DNA of 64,000 nt. It comes from MED-G105 sp038522945 (GTDB lineage Bacteria; Pseudomonadota; Alphaproteobacteria; Caulobacterales; Parvularculaceae). Location of the stretch: NCBI GenBank assembly GCA_038522945.1, contig JBCBJV010000002.1, positions 372,001 through 436,000 of the forward strand, written 5' to 3'. Below the pieces are notes generated by a model that saw only the letters and a program-made list of their open reading frames with translations, made no database searches and had not been told where the DNA came from. This document shows positions 44,611-52,603 of the stretch, in pieces (the first letter of the stretch is position 1; each line of letters begins with the position of its first letter). Position numbers and translations under genes: made by a program.

Positions 44611-45261
44611 CTAGTTTAAACGCTCCACACGGATTGTTTTGCTGGCTTGGTGGATTTTCATCTTGTAGCCACTGACAGCACCATCAGAAATTGTTACCGT
44701 GTAAGGGCGGTTTTTTGATAGGCGTACGGAAACGCCGTCTGAGCGCTTTTGCCGCCAGACTTGTCCATTCTCCAAGATCATAAGCAAGAGCCCACTGGCG
44801 GAGCGGCCATGTTCGGCAACGGCATGGGTTTCTTGACGTGGGGCTTTGTCTTCAATTTCACCGTTAACGACGCGCTTGCGCAGCACTTGCTCAGCGCCGA
44901 GTCCCGTCACCGCATTACCTGCCACTGACTCTCCAGGGGTCTCTGGACCAGCTGCCGCACTCGTTTCCAGCGTTGCAGGTTGGTTTTCAATGACCGTCGC
45001 GTCCGAAGGAGCTGTTTTTGTGGTTGAGCCCGCGGTTGTGGGACCATTCTCACCACTGAGATTTCGCAAGGCATTTTCAAGACAGGCAATCCGCTGTGCG
45101 GCGTCGTCAGACCGCTCACAGATTGCAATGATATCGTTAGCCGGGCCTTGTGCTGAAACAGGTGAGATCAAAAGCAGTGGCGCTGCCAGCAGCGCCATCT
45201 TTGGCATCCATTGCGTCCTAGCGAGCGACAATTTTGCATCAGTCGATATCGATTCGGGCAT
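44611..45261 (-). CDS. exported protein of unknown function
   Basis: A 216-residue protein with a long n-region then the signal sequence MALLAAPLLLISPVSAQ. After a Cys-containing motif (IICERSDDAAQRIACLENAL is not exact; the segment IAICERSDDAAQ and then IACLENAL, about residues 45-65) comes a disordered Thr/Ala/Pro-rich middle. The C-terminal 50 residues (GQVWRQKRSDGVSVRLSKNR onward) look like a compact beta domain. I recognise no function. GGAG lies 8 nt before the ATG, inside one arm of the inverted repeat at 45270. It is divergent from a small His/Cys protein gene. Confidence 0.6.
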   Translation of the reverse strand: MPESISTDAKLSLARTQWMPKMALLAAPLLLISPVSAQGPANDIIAICERSDDAAQRIACLENALRNLSGENGPTTAGSTTKTAPSDATVIENQPATLETSAAAGPETPGESVAGNAVTGLGAEQVLRKRVVNGEIEDKAPRQETHAVAEHGRSASGLLLMILENGQVWRQKRSDGVSVRLSKNRPYTVTISDGAVSGYKMKIHQASKTIRVERLN

Positions 45262-45269
45262 AGTAATTC

Positions 45270-45292
45270 TCCGGTTTGTTAGGTTTACCGGA
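45270..45292. promoter_or_regulatory. inverted repeat in a divergent promoter region
   Basis: TCCGGT and ACCGGA (45270-45275 and 45287-45292) flank an 11-bp AT-rich spacer. The element lies between the exported protein gene and the small His/Cys protein gene, and one arm contains the ribosome binding site of the former. Possible operator or translation-control site. Confidence 0.4.
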
Positions 45293-45386
45293 CATTTGAC
45301 ACCACAGGGAGGGGGAAGCCTGAACCATCTCTTTTAGGCAGCTTGAGCCGCGCGAATTGGGTGTGCTACCTGTTCGCAGGGGCACA

Positions 45387-45704
45387 ATGTGGGTGTTGAT
45401 GGTCGCTCGACAGAAAACCGCTGGCAATGATTGGGCGAGACCGTTTGCGGTTCTCGCCGTCGTCGCGCTTGCCGTTTTTCTATTGCACGCTGTCTCTGGG
45501 GACGATCACCATTCAGAAGACGCCCACGAGGAAGGCGACTGCGTTGTCTGTCAGCTTGCTGATAACGGCGGCGTTGAGCCAACCGAGAATCCTGACACGG
45601 TATCAACTGCGTATTGGCTGCCTTTGGCAGCAAGTGTCATCAAGGCATTCGCGCTCCGTGATACATCTTATCGGAACGATGGTGCACGCGCACCACCGCG
45701 TTAA
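45387..45704 (+). CDS. small exported His/Cys-rich protein beside a ZnuD-like receptor
   Basis: A 105-residue protein with a hydrophobic signal/anchor (FAVLAVVALAVFLLHAVSG) followed by the metal-ligand-rich segment DDHHSEDAHEEGDCVVCQLA, including a CxxC. Its arrangement resembles the DUF2946-like small proteins found next to copper or zinc TonB receptors, but I cannot assign it. The ATG at 45387 follows CAGGGG. It ends 100 bp before the receptor start and is on the same strand, so they probably form an operon and handle the same metal. Confidence 0.6.
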   Translation: MWVLMVARQKTAGNDWARPFAVLAVVALAVFLLHAVSGDDHHSEDAHEEGDCVVCQLADNGGVEPTENPDTVSTAYWLPLAASVIKAFALRDTSYRNDGARAPPR

Positions 45705-45803
45705 GCCAGCACCCCCCACTTTCACCAAACTTGCTGACCTTTGCGCCTCCCAATTGCGGAGCAACGCGACCGTTTCGACCAACCTATCAGGACATTGAAA
45801 TCA

Positions 45804-47936
45804 ATGCGTAGAAATCGCTTAATCCTGGGTGCAAGCGCACTCACTCCACTTACCATGTCACTGGCAATTGCGTCCCCGGCGTTTGCCCAAGACGAGAGTG
45901 ACATTGCTCAAGACGAGATCATCGTCACCGCTTCACCATTGGAGCGCACTGTGGACGAGACCATCATTGGCACGTCCATCGTCGATAAAGAGACACTCGC
46001 CCGGAACTTCCAGAACACGCTTGCGGAAACCATATCCCGTGAGCCCGGCGTCTCATCGACGTTTTTTGGCCAGGCCGCCAGCCGCCCAATCATTCGTGGC
46101 CTCGGGGAAGACCGTATCCGCGTTCTCGACAACGGTATTGGCTCAATCGATGCCAGTGTAACCAGCCCTGACCACGCGGTTGCTATTGATCCGTCGTCTG
46201 CAGAACGGGTTGAGATCGTCCGTGGCACGTCGATGCTGCGCTATGGCTCGTCGGCCGCGGGCGGCGTTGTGAACGTCCTCTCAAACCGCATCCCGACCGC
46301 CGTTCCGGAAGGCGGCATCGATGCAACGGGGACGCTCGGGCTTTCCAATGCTGATGATGCGTTCGATGGATCGGGCGCTGTCGATCTGGAACTCGGCAAA
46401 TTAGGCAGTGGATCCCTTGTTCTCCATGGCGACGGATTCTACCGCGAAGCTGACGACTTCGACATTCCAGGCTTTGCTGAATCGGCTGCGTTCCGCGCTG
46501 CCGAAGAAGCCGAGGAAGCAGAAGAAGGTGGTGAGGGCGAAGAAGAGGAAGAAGACGAGGCGTTCGGCACCGTTGAAAACTCCTTCTACAAAACCAAAGG
46601 TGCTTCTGGCGGTCTGTCATGGATCGGCGAGCGCGGCTTCTTCGGCATCTCAGGAACGGTCATCAACAGCGAGTATGGCCTGCCTGGTGCTAAAGAAGAG
46701 GAAGAGGGCGAAGAAGAAGGCGGCGAAGAAGAAGAGGGCGAAGAGGAAAAGGGCGGCTTTATCGACCTGGAACAGCGCCGCATCGACCTTGCTGGCGAGT
46801 ACCAGTTCGATGGATGGCTTGAGAAAGCAACCCTTCGTCTGGGGTATGCGGACTATGAACATGTCGAGTTCGAAGCCCCTGGTGAGCCTGGCACGACCTT
46901 TTCAAATGAAGGCTGGGAAGGCCGGTTAGAATTGGTCAACCGGGAACGCAACGCGTTCGGCGGCACCCTGCGCAGTGCGCAAGGGTTCCAGTTCCGCTTG
47001 CGCGATTTTTCCGCCATTGGCGAAGAAGCATTCGTTCCGCCCACAGACAGCAATCAGTATGGCTTTTTCTCCGTCAACGAATTGGAGAAAGGACCATGGC
47101 GCGTCGAACTTGGCGGTCGCTATGAGCGCACCACGCATGAGGACACGGTCTCCGGTCAGTCAGCAGACTTTGACGGTTTCTCTGTGTCTGGCGGCGTCGG
47201 TTACAAAGTCTCCGAACCGATCTTTGTTGGTGTGACAGGTTTCCGGACAGAGCGGGCACCATCAACGGAAGAACTGTTCTCCAATGGGCCTCACCTTGCC
47301 ACTGGCACATTCGATGTGGGCGATCCAAACCTCGATGAGGAAGTGGCCACTGGTGTGGAAGCCACCTTCCGATATGTCATCGACCGTTTCCGTTTCTCGC
47401 TGAACGGGTTCTACACGTCCTATGACGACTTTGTTCTCTTTGATGAGACGGGTGAAGAAGAAGACGAGCTTCCTGTTTTCGAGTTCAGCAATGTGGATGC
47501 CACATTCCGCGGTTTCGAAGCTGAAATTGACGCAGAGCTGTTCCAATGGGCTGGATTTGATTTCCACACGGATGTGGGCATCGACTATGTCCGTGCCACA
47601 CGGGATGGCGGCATTGACGAAGATCTACCGCGTATTCCGCCGCTTTCTGCGGTGTTCGGGATTGAGGCGCGCCATGCCTATGGTGACGTACGCTTTGAGC
47701 TTGAAGCGGTGGATAGCCAGGACGATGTTGCTGCATTCGAGCTTCCAACCGACAGCTATGAGCTGCTCAGTCTGTATGCCACCTATCGACCGTTCGGACC
47801 TGAAGGCCCAATTGCGGTCCAATTGGCGGCGACCAACCTCTCCGATGAAGAAGCACGTATTCATCCTTCCTTCCTGAAGGATACTGTACCGCTTCGTGGG
47901 CGGAATTTCCGCCTTTCGGTGACGGCTGACTTCTAA
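45804..47936 (+). CDS. ZnuD-like TonB-dependent receptor with acidic inserts
   Basis: A 710-residue outer-membrane receptor. Signal peptide ending AFAQ; TonB-box-like EIIVTAS; a plug with RPIIRGLGEDRIRVLDNG; and a barrel ending HPSFLKDTVPLRGRNFRLSV, the ending typical of ZnuD-type zinc receptors. Where ZnuD proteins often have His-rich loops there are two Glu-rich inserts (near residues 230-255 and 295-318, runs such as EEEGEEEGGEEEEGEEE) without His or Cys. The ATG at 45804 gives the signal peptide; a longer reading frame from 45741 does not. The likely substrate is a divalent metal. Confidence 0.88.
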   Translation: MRRNRLILGASALTPLTMSLAIASPAFAQDESDIAQDEIIVTASPLERTVDETIIGTSIVDKETLARNFQNTLAETISREPGVSSTFFGQAASRPIIRGLGEDRIRVLDNGIGSIDASVTSPDHAVAIDPSSAERVEIVRGTSMLRYGSSAAGGVVNVLSNRIPTAVPEGGIDATGTLGLSNADDAFDGSGAVDLELGKLGSGSLVLHGDGFYREADDFDIPGFAESAAFRAAEEAEEAEEGGEGEEEEEDEAFGTVENSFYKTKGASGGLSWIGERGFFGISGTVINSEYGLPGAKEEEEGEEEGGEEEEGEEEKGGFIDLEQRRIDLAGEYQFDGWLEKATLRLGYADYEHVEFEAPGEPGTTFSNEGWEGRLELVNRERNAFGGTLRSAQGFQFRLRDFSAIGEEAFVPPTDSNQYGFFSVNELEKGPWRVELGGRYERTTHEDTVSGQSADFDGFSVSGGVGYKVSEPIFVGVTGFRTERAPSTEELFSNGPHLATGTFDVGDPNLDEEVATGVEATFRYVIDRFRFSLNGFYTSYDDFVLFDETGEEEDELPVFEFSNVDATFRGFEAEIDAELFQWAGFDFHTDVGIDYVRATRDGGIDEDLPRIPPLSAVFGIEARHAYGDVRFELEAVDSQDDVAAFELPTDSYELLSLYATYRPFGPEGPIAVQLAATNLSDEEARIHPSFLKDTVPLRGRNFRLSVTADF

Positions 47937-47972
47937 GGGCCGAAGACGGATAACCGGGGGGGACGAGCCTGG

Positions 47973-48009
47973 GGCGGTGCTTCGATCAGGAGCGCCGCCT
48001 TACTTTTTT
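47973..48009 (+). terminator. Rho-independent terminator
   Basis: GGCGGTGCT pairs with AGCGCCGCC (one G-U) around a 9-nt loop, followed by TTACTTTTTT. It lies 37 bp after the ZnuD-like receptor stop. Confidence 0.8.
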
Positions 48010-48061
48010 GGCCGTTCTTGGAGTTTTATATGTCTCGGGCTTGGCGAATTGCTGATCTTAC

Positions 48062-49297
48062 TTAGCGCTTATCCACATTGGCGATCAGTGTTTCGACATC
48101 GCCGGCCTCTTCCAGCTCTGGCCAAACGTTGAGGGCTTGGCGCGCTGCGGTACGGGCGTCATCAACGCGGCCTCGAGCGGCAAAGCTCCTAATCGCTTCA
48201 GCGGCTTCCGCGCGGCATATGGGATCAAGAATACCTGAGGAGTTGATCCCGCCTTTTGACGTGATCTCTACACATCCGATCTGGCGATCGATAGCGCCAA
48301 AACTGTACTTGTACGGTTCATTACCAAGCGTGAAATCATAGCGTGTCATGCCGTTGGCAATCGCCCACCGGATTGAATGGGCCTGGAGCATTAGCCCTGT
48401 TGCGAGACTTGTGATGGTTTCATCCCGTGCGCCCACGTGGAAATGGACATGGCGTTTAACCGGATCGACGTAATTCGCTTGGGCGGCAACGGGTTTGCCT
48501 TCAAGCCACAGGATGGGCAAGTATATTAGGCCATTGGCAAGACCAATGATAATATTTTCGCGGAAGTTGGCTTTTATCTGGGCGGCGCGCTTTATGCCTT
48601 TTCGCTTTGCATACTGGATAAACCAAAGTTCCGCCAGAATGGCTGCATCCTGCTCAAATGTTTCCGGTCTCGAGCGGGTCACGCGTAACCCGGCATTGCT
48701 GTCTAGGTCTCTCAAGAGACGTCGCAGCTTCTGCCGCGAATTGGCACTTAGCCCCTCTAGGTAAGCATCATATGTGTTTGGAAGATCCACATAAGGACAG
48801 ATCAGGTTATCGGTCTTGCCGTCGTTGATCTTGCGCTCGCAATGCTCTGCCACGAAATGTGCAGGATCAAACGAACGGCAAAATTTCTCGAGCCGGTGCA
48901 ATGGACCGTTGAAGAAGCTGAGCACCATCCGGCCGAATGGCATTTTGGTGACTTCGCTGGCAAACGCTTGGCACACGTCTGTTTCGTGGTCAGGGTCGCA
49001 CAAGATCCCCGTATAGTCGCCGTCAAAGGCACGACCGAGCATGTCGATTTCATTGTACAGACAGCTTTGGGATTTGCTCCACCGTGTCTTAATGAAAAGG
49101 GGCAGGGTACCAACGCATGTTCCGTCCTCTGACCATGCAATGAGGATACGGAATTGGCTCGTCAGCCGTGCAACGACAGAGCTGATAAATCGCGATGAGA
49201 GGTAGATATTGGCAAACGGGTCACGTTTGTAGAGCTCATCCCAATCCAACTCAATTTCAATCAATCGTGCAGGCGTTTCGATGATTTCAATCTTCAT
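48062..49297 (-). CDS. GNAT/FemAB-like (CelD/BcsL type) acetyltransferase
   Basis: A 411-residue cytoplasmic protein with the Acetyltransf_6 fold: a core from about residue 160 including SANSRQKLRRLLRDLD, and WLEGKPVAAQANYV with HFHVGARDE further on, and a C-terminal part with YDFTLGNEPYKYSFG. Relatives are linked to cellulose or other exopolysaccharide export and to peptidyl transfer, but no such cluster is nearby. It converges with the terminator of the receptor and is downstream of cspA on the minus strand, separated by that gene's terminator. Function beyond the fold is uncertain. Confidence 0.78.
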   Translation of the reverse strand: MKIEIIETPARLIEIELDWDELYKRDPFANIYLSSRFISSVVARLTSQFRILIAWSEDGTCVGTLPLFIKTRWSKSQSCLYNEIDMLGRAFDGDYTGILCDPDHETDVCQAFASEVTKMPFGRMVLSFFNGPLHRLEKFCRSFDPAHFVAEHCERKINDGKTDNLICPYVDLPNTYDAYLEGLSANSRQKLRRLLRDLDSNAGLRVTRSRPETFEQDAAILAELWFIQYAKRKGIKRAAQIKANFRENIIIGLANGLIYLPILWLEGKPVAAQANYVDPVKRHVHFHVGARDETITSLATGLMLQAHSIRWAIANGMTRYDFTLGNEPYKYSFGAIDRQIGCVEITSKGGINSSGILDPICRAEAAEAIRSFAARGRVDDARTAARQALNVWPELEEAGDVETLIANVDKR

Positions 49298-49343
49298 ATG
49301 GCATCAAGTGGACGGACATTGCGTCCATTCGTGGGAAGCGTCC

Positions 49344-49372
49344 AAAAAAGGCCGCCCGTCATCGGGGCGGCC
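49344..49372 (-). terminator. Rho-independent terminator of the cold-shock gene
   Basis: On the minus strand GGCCGCCC and GGGCGGCC form an 8-bp stem followed by six T. It ends the cspA transcript 75 bp after its stop. Confidence 0.88.
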
Positions 49373-49446
49373 ATAGTTGCAAAGTGAACATTGCAAAGCA
49401 GGTATCGGCCGCGAAAGACGAGCGGCGTCACGGAGCCTTGATAATG

Positions 49447-49650
49447 CTACTCAACCTTCAGATTGGCAGCGGATGTCTTGCCGCGCTCCTCTGCGAGGTC
49501 GTACTCAATGCGTTGTCCATCATCGAGACCGGGGAGCCCGGCCCGTTGCACCGCCGTGATGTGAACAAAGACGTCTTTACCGCCGTCGTCCGGTTTGATG
49601 AACCCGTACCCTTTAGTGGTGTTGAACCATTTTACGGTTCCCGATGCCAT
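49447..49650 (-). CDS. cold-shock protein (CspA family)
   Basis: A 67-residue single-stranded nucleic acid-binding OB-fold protein, typical RNA chaperone length. RNP1 is KGYGFI (13-18) and RNP2 is VFVHI (27-31). AAGGAG lies 7 nt before the ATG. The roughly 150-nt leader between the proposed promoter at 49802 and the ATG suggests cold-responsive translation control, as seen for other csp genes. A terminator follows. Confidence 0.95.
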   Translation of the reverse strand: MASGTVKWFNTTKGYGFIKPDDGGKDVFVHITAVQRAGLPGLDDGQRIEYDLAEERGKTSAANLKVE

Positions 49651-49801
49651 ACGCGATCTCCTTATCCGTGGCGTTCAGCAGGTCCAGCCATGGCGAACGT
49701 TGGGGAACCTGCCGCAAGGCAACCCATGTTCTGGAAGTCTCGAAACGAAAGGCGTAGATCGTCGTCGCAGGAGGCAGGCAAAACAAGAAGTCGCTCCTGA
49801 T

Positions 49802-49830
49802 CCTACAATCCTCAGGGGCATTTCCGTCAA
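49802..49830 (-). promoter_or_regulatory. candidate sigma-70 promoter of the cold-shock gene
   Basis: On the minus strand TTGACG and TGTAGG are 17 nt apart. The -10 match is poor, so this is only moderately supported. It would give a leader of about 150 nt. Confidence 0.4.
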
Positions 49831-49900
49831 GGGTTTTCACGTTTGTTACAGAAAGTAATACTACTGTGAGGGGGCTACGCGGCTTTTTTGCGAACCGCTC

Positions 49901-50821
49901 CTACATTTTCAGTGGCCGCTTGCCCTCATTGACAATTTCATTGCCGGAAATCACCGGTTTCGCTCTGGTATCGTTTCGCAGGAAACGGCCACCATCGAAA
50001 CGATTGATGATCTTGTTGTCGGTGATAACGACTTCGCCCACGTCGCCGCCGCGGGTGAGGTCATAGTTGAAGATATGATAATTGTCGGCATCGGCTGACT
50101 GGATGATCGTGTTCCCCGTGATGGTGACATTCCCACCTTTTGAACTATCCACCGCATAGCTCGATCGCCCAGCGGCATCGTCGAGGGTGGAGTCACGGAT
50201 GATGGTTGTATCTGCAAGGCTCTTGATGTGATGACCGATGCGTGTGCCGACGAATGTGCTGTCGGTGATCTCCACATGGGCGGCGTTAAGCACGTAGATC
50301 CCGTGGGATTGGCCGTCCCCAAATCCACTGTCTTTGAAGGTCGTGTCTGTGATCGTTATGCGCCCGTCGGTGTCGCCGGTGGCGAGAATGCCGTCTTCAT
50401 TATTGTCGAACAGACAATTGATGACAGTAAGGTCTTTTCCTTCATGGCGAATGCCGGCGCCGTTGCGGTCCCAAGAATTGACATCTTTGAAGTGGACGTT
50501 TTCAACCGTGAGTGACACGCCGGTCAAAGGGATCAAGACGCCTTTGTCGGTCACTTCAGCAGAATGAAAAATCGTGCCGCCCTCGGGATCGCCGCGCAGG
50601 GTGACATCACGGTAGAGCTTCACGTCTTTCAAGTCATAGGTCCCGGCTGGGACATCGATGACAGCGCCTTTTTTGGCTTTTTCAATTTCCCGTTGCAGGG
50701 ACGCGCCGTCATGGCTCGCTGCCTGGGCAAGGGAACCAAGTCCGGCGAGGCTGATGAACCCTGCGATGCCGATGGCTGCTGCGGCAAAGCTGACGGCTAA
50801 TCGATTAAGTCCCGTTTTCAT
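49901..50821 (-). CDS. exported right-handed parallel beta-helix protein
   Basis: A 306-residue exported protein. After a signal peptide (cleavage near SLAQAA) come about ten coils of a right-handed beta-helix with repeated VTIxxxTFxxx and ITDTTF/ITGNTI-type turns, as in pectate-lyase-like and NosD folds. No calcium or catalytic residues of the lyases can be placed, so an enzymatic role is uncertain; a binding or surface role is possible. It is monocistronic between the cspA promoter and the FrnE-like gene. Confidence 0.78.
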   Translation of the reverse strand: MKTGLNRLAVSFAAAAIGIAGFISLAGLGSLAQAASHDGASLQREIEKAKKGAVIDVPAGTYDLKDVKLYRDVTLRGDPEGGTIFHSAEVTDKGVLIPLTGVSLTVENVHFKDVNSWDRNGAGIRHEGKDLTVINCLFDNNEDGILATGDTDGRITITDTTFKDSGFGDGQSHGIYVLNAAHVEITDSTFVGTRIGHHIKSLADTTIIRDSTLDDAAGRSSYAVDSSKGGNVTITGNTIIQSADADNYHIFNYDLTRGGDVGEVVITDNKIINRFDGGRFLRNDTRAKPVISGNEIVNEGKRPLKM

Positions 50822-50899
50822 CCAATTCTCCCCGAAAGCCGCTGTGGTAGCTTCGTGTTACATTGGTTTCAGTGCAGCGAGAAGCATGAAGCTTAGACC

Positions 50900-51589
50900 T
50901 TAAGGATCTTTATACGAAGCATTTGTCTGCCTAGCAGCAGATTTTAGGGCTGGCCCCAGGTCACGGGGTGGTAAAGCGCCCGAAAAGCCGGTTTCGCCGT
51001 TTACAATGAATGTGGGCACGCCGCTGATGCCGGCAAGGGACAAAGCCCACGCTTCTCGGGAAACGGGGTCGTTGTCGGGGTCCTGGCTTTCCTCAAAGAA
51101 CTGGGTGACCTGTGCAGCGTTCAAACCGGCCTCGCCCGCCAAATTGAGCAATACTTCTTGGTTGCCAATATCTTGACCTTCCAACCAGAAGGCATCGTAT
51201 AGCGAATTGACGAGCTGGTCTGCACTGACTTGACCGCCTTGCGCAGCGGCTTGGGCGAATTGGATCAAGAGGTGCGCCAGTTTTGTATTCGGCAAATGCT
51301 GAGGCGTGCCCGGGTCAAACTCAACGCCCGCCAGTTGGGCAGCATCAATCAGCGCTTGGCGAGACTGGGCGCGCTTCTGCGCGTCGGGAAACTTCTTTTC
51401 ATAGTACGCTTTTCGATCGACGCCTTCTTCAGGTAAACCTGGGTTCAGGTAGTATGGACGATAACGCACTTGCGCTGATGAAAGCGCCGGGTCATCGGTG
51501 GTTACCCGGCGCAAGCTGTGCAAACCCACAAAGCACCAAGGGCAAACCGGGTCCGCTACAAAGTCGATCAGGTTGACGGGTTCGCTCAT
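50900..51589 (-). CDS. DsbA-family (FrnE-like) oxidoreductase
   Basis: A 229-residue cytoplasmic thioredoxin-fold protein with the active site CPWC near the N-terminus (DFVADPVCPWCFVGLH) and the cis-proline VPTFIVNG. It has no signal peptide, which fits FrnE/2-hydroxychromene isomerase-like proteins that act in the cytosol. The stop of the crotonase gene overlaps its start by one base (TGATG), so the two are translationally coupled. An in-frame GTG one codon earlier is not needed. Confidence 0.85.
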   Translation of the reverse strand: MSEPVNLIDFVADPVCPWCFVGLHSLRRVTTDDPALSSAQVRYRPYYLNPGLPEEGVDRKAYYEKKFPDAQKRAQSRQALIDAAQLAGVEFDPGTPQHLPNTKLAHLLIQFAQAAAQGGQVSADQLVNSLYDAFWLEGQDIGNQEVLLNLAGEAGLNAAQVTQFFEESQDPDNDPVSREAWALSLAGISGVPTFIVNGETGFSGALPPRDLGPALKSAARQTNASYKDP

Positions 51590-52335
51590 CACCCAAACCC
51601 CTTCAGGCGATCGGCCGTGTCTGTAATCTCCGGAAACTCCATCTCCAGTTCCCGATCAAGTGCCGTCTCAAGGCCGAGGTCTTGTTCGTGTACAGCGTAA
51701 AGCTGCTTGTATGCAGAACAGGCACCGGGGCTGCCGGCGACGATGGCGTCGGCGATTTCTGTGGTCAAAGCGTCGAGTGCCGCCTCGTCTTCCACCGCGT
51801 GGTTAGCAAGGCCCCACGCGAGCGCCTCTTGGCCTGAAAAAGTTTTGGCCGTGAAAGAAAGCTCCCGGGCGCGGCGAACACCCACGGCCCGGGCGAGATT
51901 TTGGCTCATCCCCCAGGTCGGGCGCAAACCCCACTTCGCGTGGGTGTCACCAAATTTCGTGGTTGAAGTGGTCAGGATGAAATCAGCGTGGAGGGCCAAC
52001 TCCAGGGCACCAGTAAAGCAAAAGCCATGAACCCGGGCGATCACTGGGACTGGTGTCTTCCGGATGGCATTCGCGGCGTCATAGGCGGGTCCGTCGAAAA
52101 TGGTGCCCACACGGCCAGCTTCCGGAGAGATCCCCAAAAGTACTTTCAAATCGACGCCCGCCGAAAAAGCGCGCCCTTCACCGCGCAGGACCACCACGCG
52201 AACATCGTCCCGGGTCGCAACTTCCTGCAACTGCCCAGTTAGTTCCTGAAGCAGGTCGGGGGTAAAGGCGTTCAAAGCGTCGGGCCGATCGAACGACAGC
52301 GTCAAAACCTGGTCCTGACAATGGGAAAGCAGCAT
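51589..52335 (-). CDS. enoyl-CoA hydratase/isomerase (crotonase) family protein
   Basis: A 248-residue CoA-ester enzyme. The oxyanion-hole segment GRAFSAGVDLKVL is present, as is the first catalytic Glu in FTGALELALHAD. At the position of the second Glu the sequence reads KFGDTHAKWGLRP, with His where hydratases have Glu. That makes a simple hydratase less likely than an isomerase or a lyase-type reaction. It precedes the FrnE-like gene by one overlapping base on the same strand and may share its pathway. Confidence 0.86.
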   Translation of the reverse strand: MLLSHCQDQVLTLSFDRPDALNAFTPDLLQELTGQLQEVATRDDVRVVVLRGEGRAFSAGVDLKVLLGISPEAGRVGTIFDGPAYDAANAIRKTPVPVIARVHGFCFTGALELALHADFILTTSTTKFGDTHAKWGLRPTWGMSQNLARAVGVRRARELSFTAKTFSGQEALAWGLANHAVEDEAALDALTTEIADAIVAGSPGACSAYKQLYAVHEQDLGLETALDRELEMEFPEITDTADRLKGFG

Positions 52336-52603
52336 GTTTCTCGTCTCGTTGGATTGAAATTTCTAACAATTTCTATCGTAAACGAAGGGGACGTGTGTCA
52401 CCACCTGCGAGAGGCAGAACCTTTCCGATGGCTGGTGAGGTTTGACGCGGCGCACAAATTCCCTTGGCCTTGCGGCGACGACATCGTATGCGAGGGGTTC
52501 GCATGCATTAAGTGCGGTTCAGGCGGGGTCACCGCCAAAAGAATTCTATATGACGCAGGGGGCCTTCTGCGCATCTGACGAGTGCAATTGAAGAGTTGAG
52601 AAC

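Noticed and set aside
46500..46760. Low-complexity GAA/GAG tracts as a nucleotide repeat or assembly artefact
   Set aside because: The frame is kept on both sides and the receptor continues normally; they are better read as acidic protein inserts.
52321..52578. 85-residue reading frame before ppdK ending with a CxxC segment
   Set aside because: It overlaps the crotonase start on the other strand, lacks a good ribosome binding site, and only one Cys pair is present; a real small zinc-ribbon protein cannot be excluded but is not supported.
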